This document shows positions 12,863 through 14,000 of a stretch of DNA of 14,000 nucleotides, piece by piece. The first letter of the stretch is position 1. The number at the start of each line of letters is the position of its first letter. The notes beneath the pieces were generated by a model. It was given only the letters and a program-made list of their open reading frames with translations, did not search any database and was not told where the DNA came from. A program made the position numbers and the translations under genes. This stretch comes from Acetobacteraceae bacterium (GTDB lineage Bacteria; Pseudomonadota; Alphaproteobacteria; Acetobacterales; Acetobacteraceae): the NCBI GenBank assembly GCA_030039695.1, contig JASHVB010000643.1, positions 1-14,000 on the forward strand. Direction: 5' to 3'.

Positions 12863-14000
12863 TTACCGCCGCGAGGGCAACAGCTGTCCTGTCACGTCGC
12901 CCGCGGTGTCCTGCCATAGGCTGAACCGGGCATCCGGCTCCGCGATCCGGTTCAGCGGCTCGACCGACCTCCGCTCACCGGCGTCAGGCTCGTCCCGATT
13001 GGCGGCGCGCCTCACCAGGACGCCCGTGCGTCCAACCAGCGCCACGTGCGGCAGCGTCGTGAATGCCCAACGTGGGTCGGAGGCGACCACTCGCAGCGCC
13101 GGCGGCAACGTCCAGGCCAGCTCTGACGCGACGCCGTACTGGTCCGCCGTGACGTAGGTGGCACCGATGCGGGTGCTCTCTGCTTCGACCTGTCTCGCCA
13201 GCGTCTGCCATCCGCCGAGCTGCCGGGCGATCGGATCCAACTTCATCGGTAGCGGCAGAGCGAACGTCGTGGCCTGAAGATAGACGACTGCGGTGATGGC
13301 CAGTCCGCTCGCCACGCCCGGCCGCAACCAGCGCTCCCAGCGCCCGGGCTCCAGACCAGCGGCCGCTACCGCGGCGGCGGGGTAGAGAATGGCCGGCCAG
13401 TTGCCCTGCACGCGGTCACCGAGCGCGTGCTGAACGAACAGGGCGACGCCCGGAAGTATCAGCGCCGCGAGCAGCGACCAGGCCACATCGCGCGAGCGCC
13501 ACGCCTGTCGTGCCGCCACGACGCCACCGGCGACCAGCAACACGAATAAAAGCGGCGTCGCCAGGCCGATCTGTGCACCGACCAGTTCGCCGAGGAACTG
13601 TGCCGCGCGGGCCGGGTGCCAGTCTGCCACCCGGCCGCCCTGGCGCAGGAAGCTCGCCCAGCTGTGCGTTGCGTTCCACCACACGACCGGAAGGAAGACC
13701 GCGCCACCCAGCGCGCTACCCGCCCACAGCCACACGGAGCGCCACCAGCGGCGGAGCGCCGGCACCCAACAGAGCCAGAGGCCGATCCCGATCCACAACA
13801 ACGCCGCGGTGTATTTGCTCGCGAGCGCGCAACCGGCGAACGCGCCGATTGCCAGCCACCACGCCGGCCGGCCGCCATCCACCAGCCGTGCTGTCGCCCA
13901 AAGTGCCGCGGTCCAGAAGACCAACAGCGGCGTATCGGGCGTCATGATCACCGCGCCCACGCCCAGCAGCAACGTCGCGTTCAGCAACGTCGCCGCGACA
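12863..14000 (-). CDS. GT39/ArnT-like membrane glycosyltransferase, 5' end outside the window
   Basis: The visible part (about 379 codons) is the C-terminal portion of an integral-membrane glycosyltransferase of the PMT/ArnT type, which uses polyprenyl-phosphate sugars on the periplasmic side. The family block TPDTPLLVFWTAALWATARL lies near the right edge, followed by ASKYTAALLWIGIGLW, a WNATHSWASFLRQGG loop and several more membrane segments. A soluble C-terminal part of about 130 residues, including GATYVTADQYGVASELAWTL, ends the protein at LLPSRR. The frame remains open to the end of the window; a TTG near 13987 is not a credible start. The N-terminal catalytic Asp region is outside the window, so substrate and exact family cannot be settled. 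Confidence 0.85.
   Translation of the reverse strand, partial: VAATLLNATLLLGVGAVIMTPDTPLLVFWTAALWATARLVDGGRPAWWLAIGAFAGCALASKYTAALLWIGIGLWLCWVPALRRWWRSVWLWAGSALGGAVFLPVVWWNATHSWASFLRQGGRVADWHPARAAQFLGELVGAQIGLATPLLFVLLVAGGVVAARQAWRSRDVAWSLLAALILPGVALFVQHALGDRVQGNWPAILYPAAAVAAAGLEPGRWERWLRPGVASGLAITAVVYLQATTFALPLPMKLDPIARQLGGWQTLARQVEAESTRIGATYVTADQYGVASELAWTLPPALRVVASDPRWAFTTLPHVALVGRTGVLVRRAANRDEPDAGERRSVEPLNRIAEPDARFSLWQDTAGDVTGQLLPSRR

Noticed and set aside
12624..13157. 177-codon plus-strand frame
   Set aside because: Most of it is antisense to the GT39-like gene and its composition is Arg/Ser/Pro-rich, as expected of a shadow frame.

Overview
The window is high-GC (about two thirds G+C by eye) bacterial chromosome. 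Its gene set points to an alphaproteobacterium, most likely in the Rhodospirillales or Acetobacteraceae. The pointers are a CarD/CdnL regulator with a long Ala/Pro-rich N-terminal tail, a type I secretion operon carrying a Sel1-repeat gene, a short AmpG-type permease and a DUF805 membrane protein. This placement is inferred from gene content only; there is no rRNA or other taxonomic marker. I found no tRNA, rRNA, CRISPR array, intact insertion sequence or phage module.

Layout. From 2 to 679 (+) lies the end of a CarD/CdnL-family RNA polymerase-binding regulator, open at the left edge and followed by GC-rich hairpins. From 680 to 1417 there is no gene I can defend, but there is a distinctly AT-rich patch. 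From 1418 to 2485 (-) is an NAD(P)-dependent malate/lactate dehydrogenase of the Ldh_2 family. From 2486 to 3102 there is no intact gene, only short coding-like fragments in changing frames.

From 8477 down to 3103 (-) is a three-gene operon. It encodes an HlyB-type ABC exporter with a degenerate C39-like N-terminal domain, an HlyD-type membrane fusion protein whose start overlaps the exporter gene by 38 bases, and a 590-residue Sel1-repeat protein. The first two are the inner-membrane and periplasmic parts of a type I secretion system. The third is a cytoplasmic-looking scaffold of unknown role. No substrate gene and no TolC-like outer-membrane gene are present in the window. Upstream of the operon is a 408-base divergent region with several perfect dyads and one candidate promoter.

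From 8886 to 10079 (+) is an amidase-signature hydrolase, followed at 10162 to 10692 (+) by a phosphinothricin-acetyltransferase-like GNAT enzyme. From 10695 to 11132 (-) is a DUF805 membrane protein, divergent from an AmpG-like MFS permease at 11240 to 12517 (+). After a 345-base gap, the C-terminal part of a GT39/ArnT-like membrane glycosyltransferase runs off the right edge (12863 to 14000, -).

Apart from the secretion operon, the genes look like independent housekeeping or accessory functions. The secretion operon with its Sel1 protein and missing cargo is the part most likely to hold something undescribed. The rest is ordinary.
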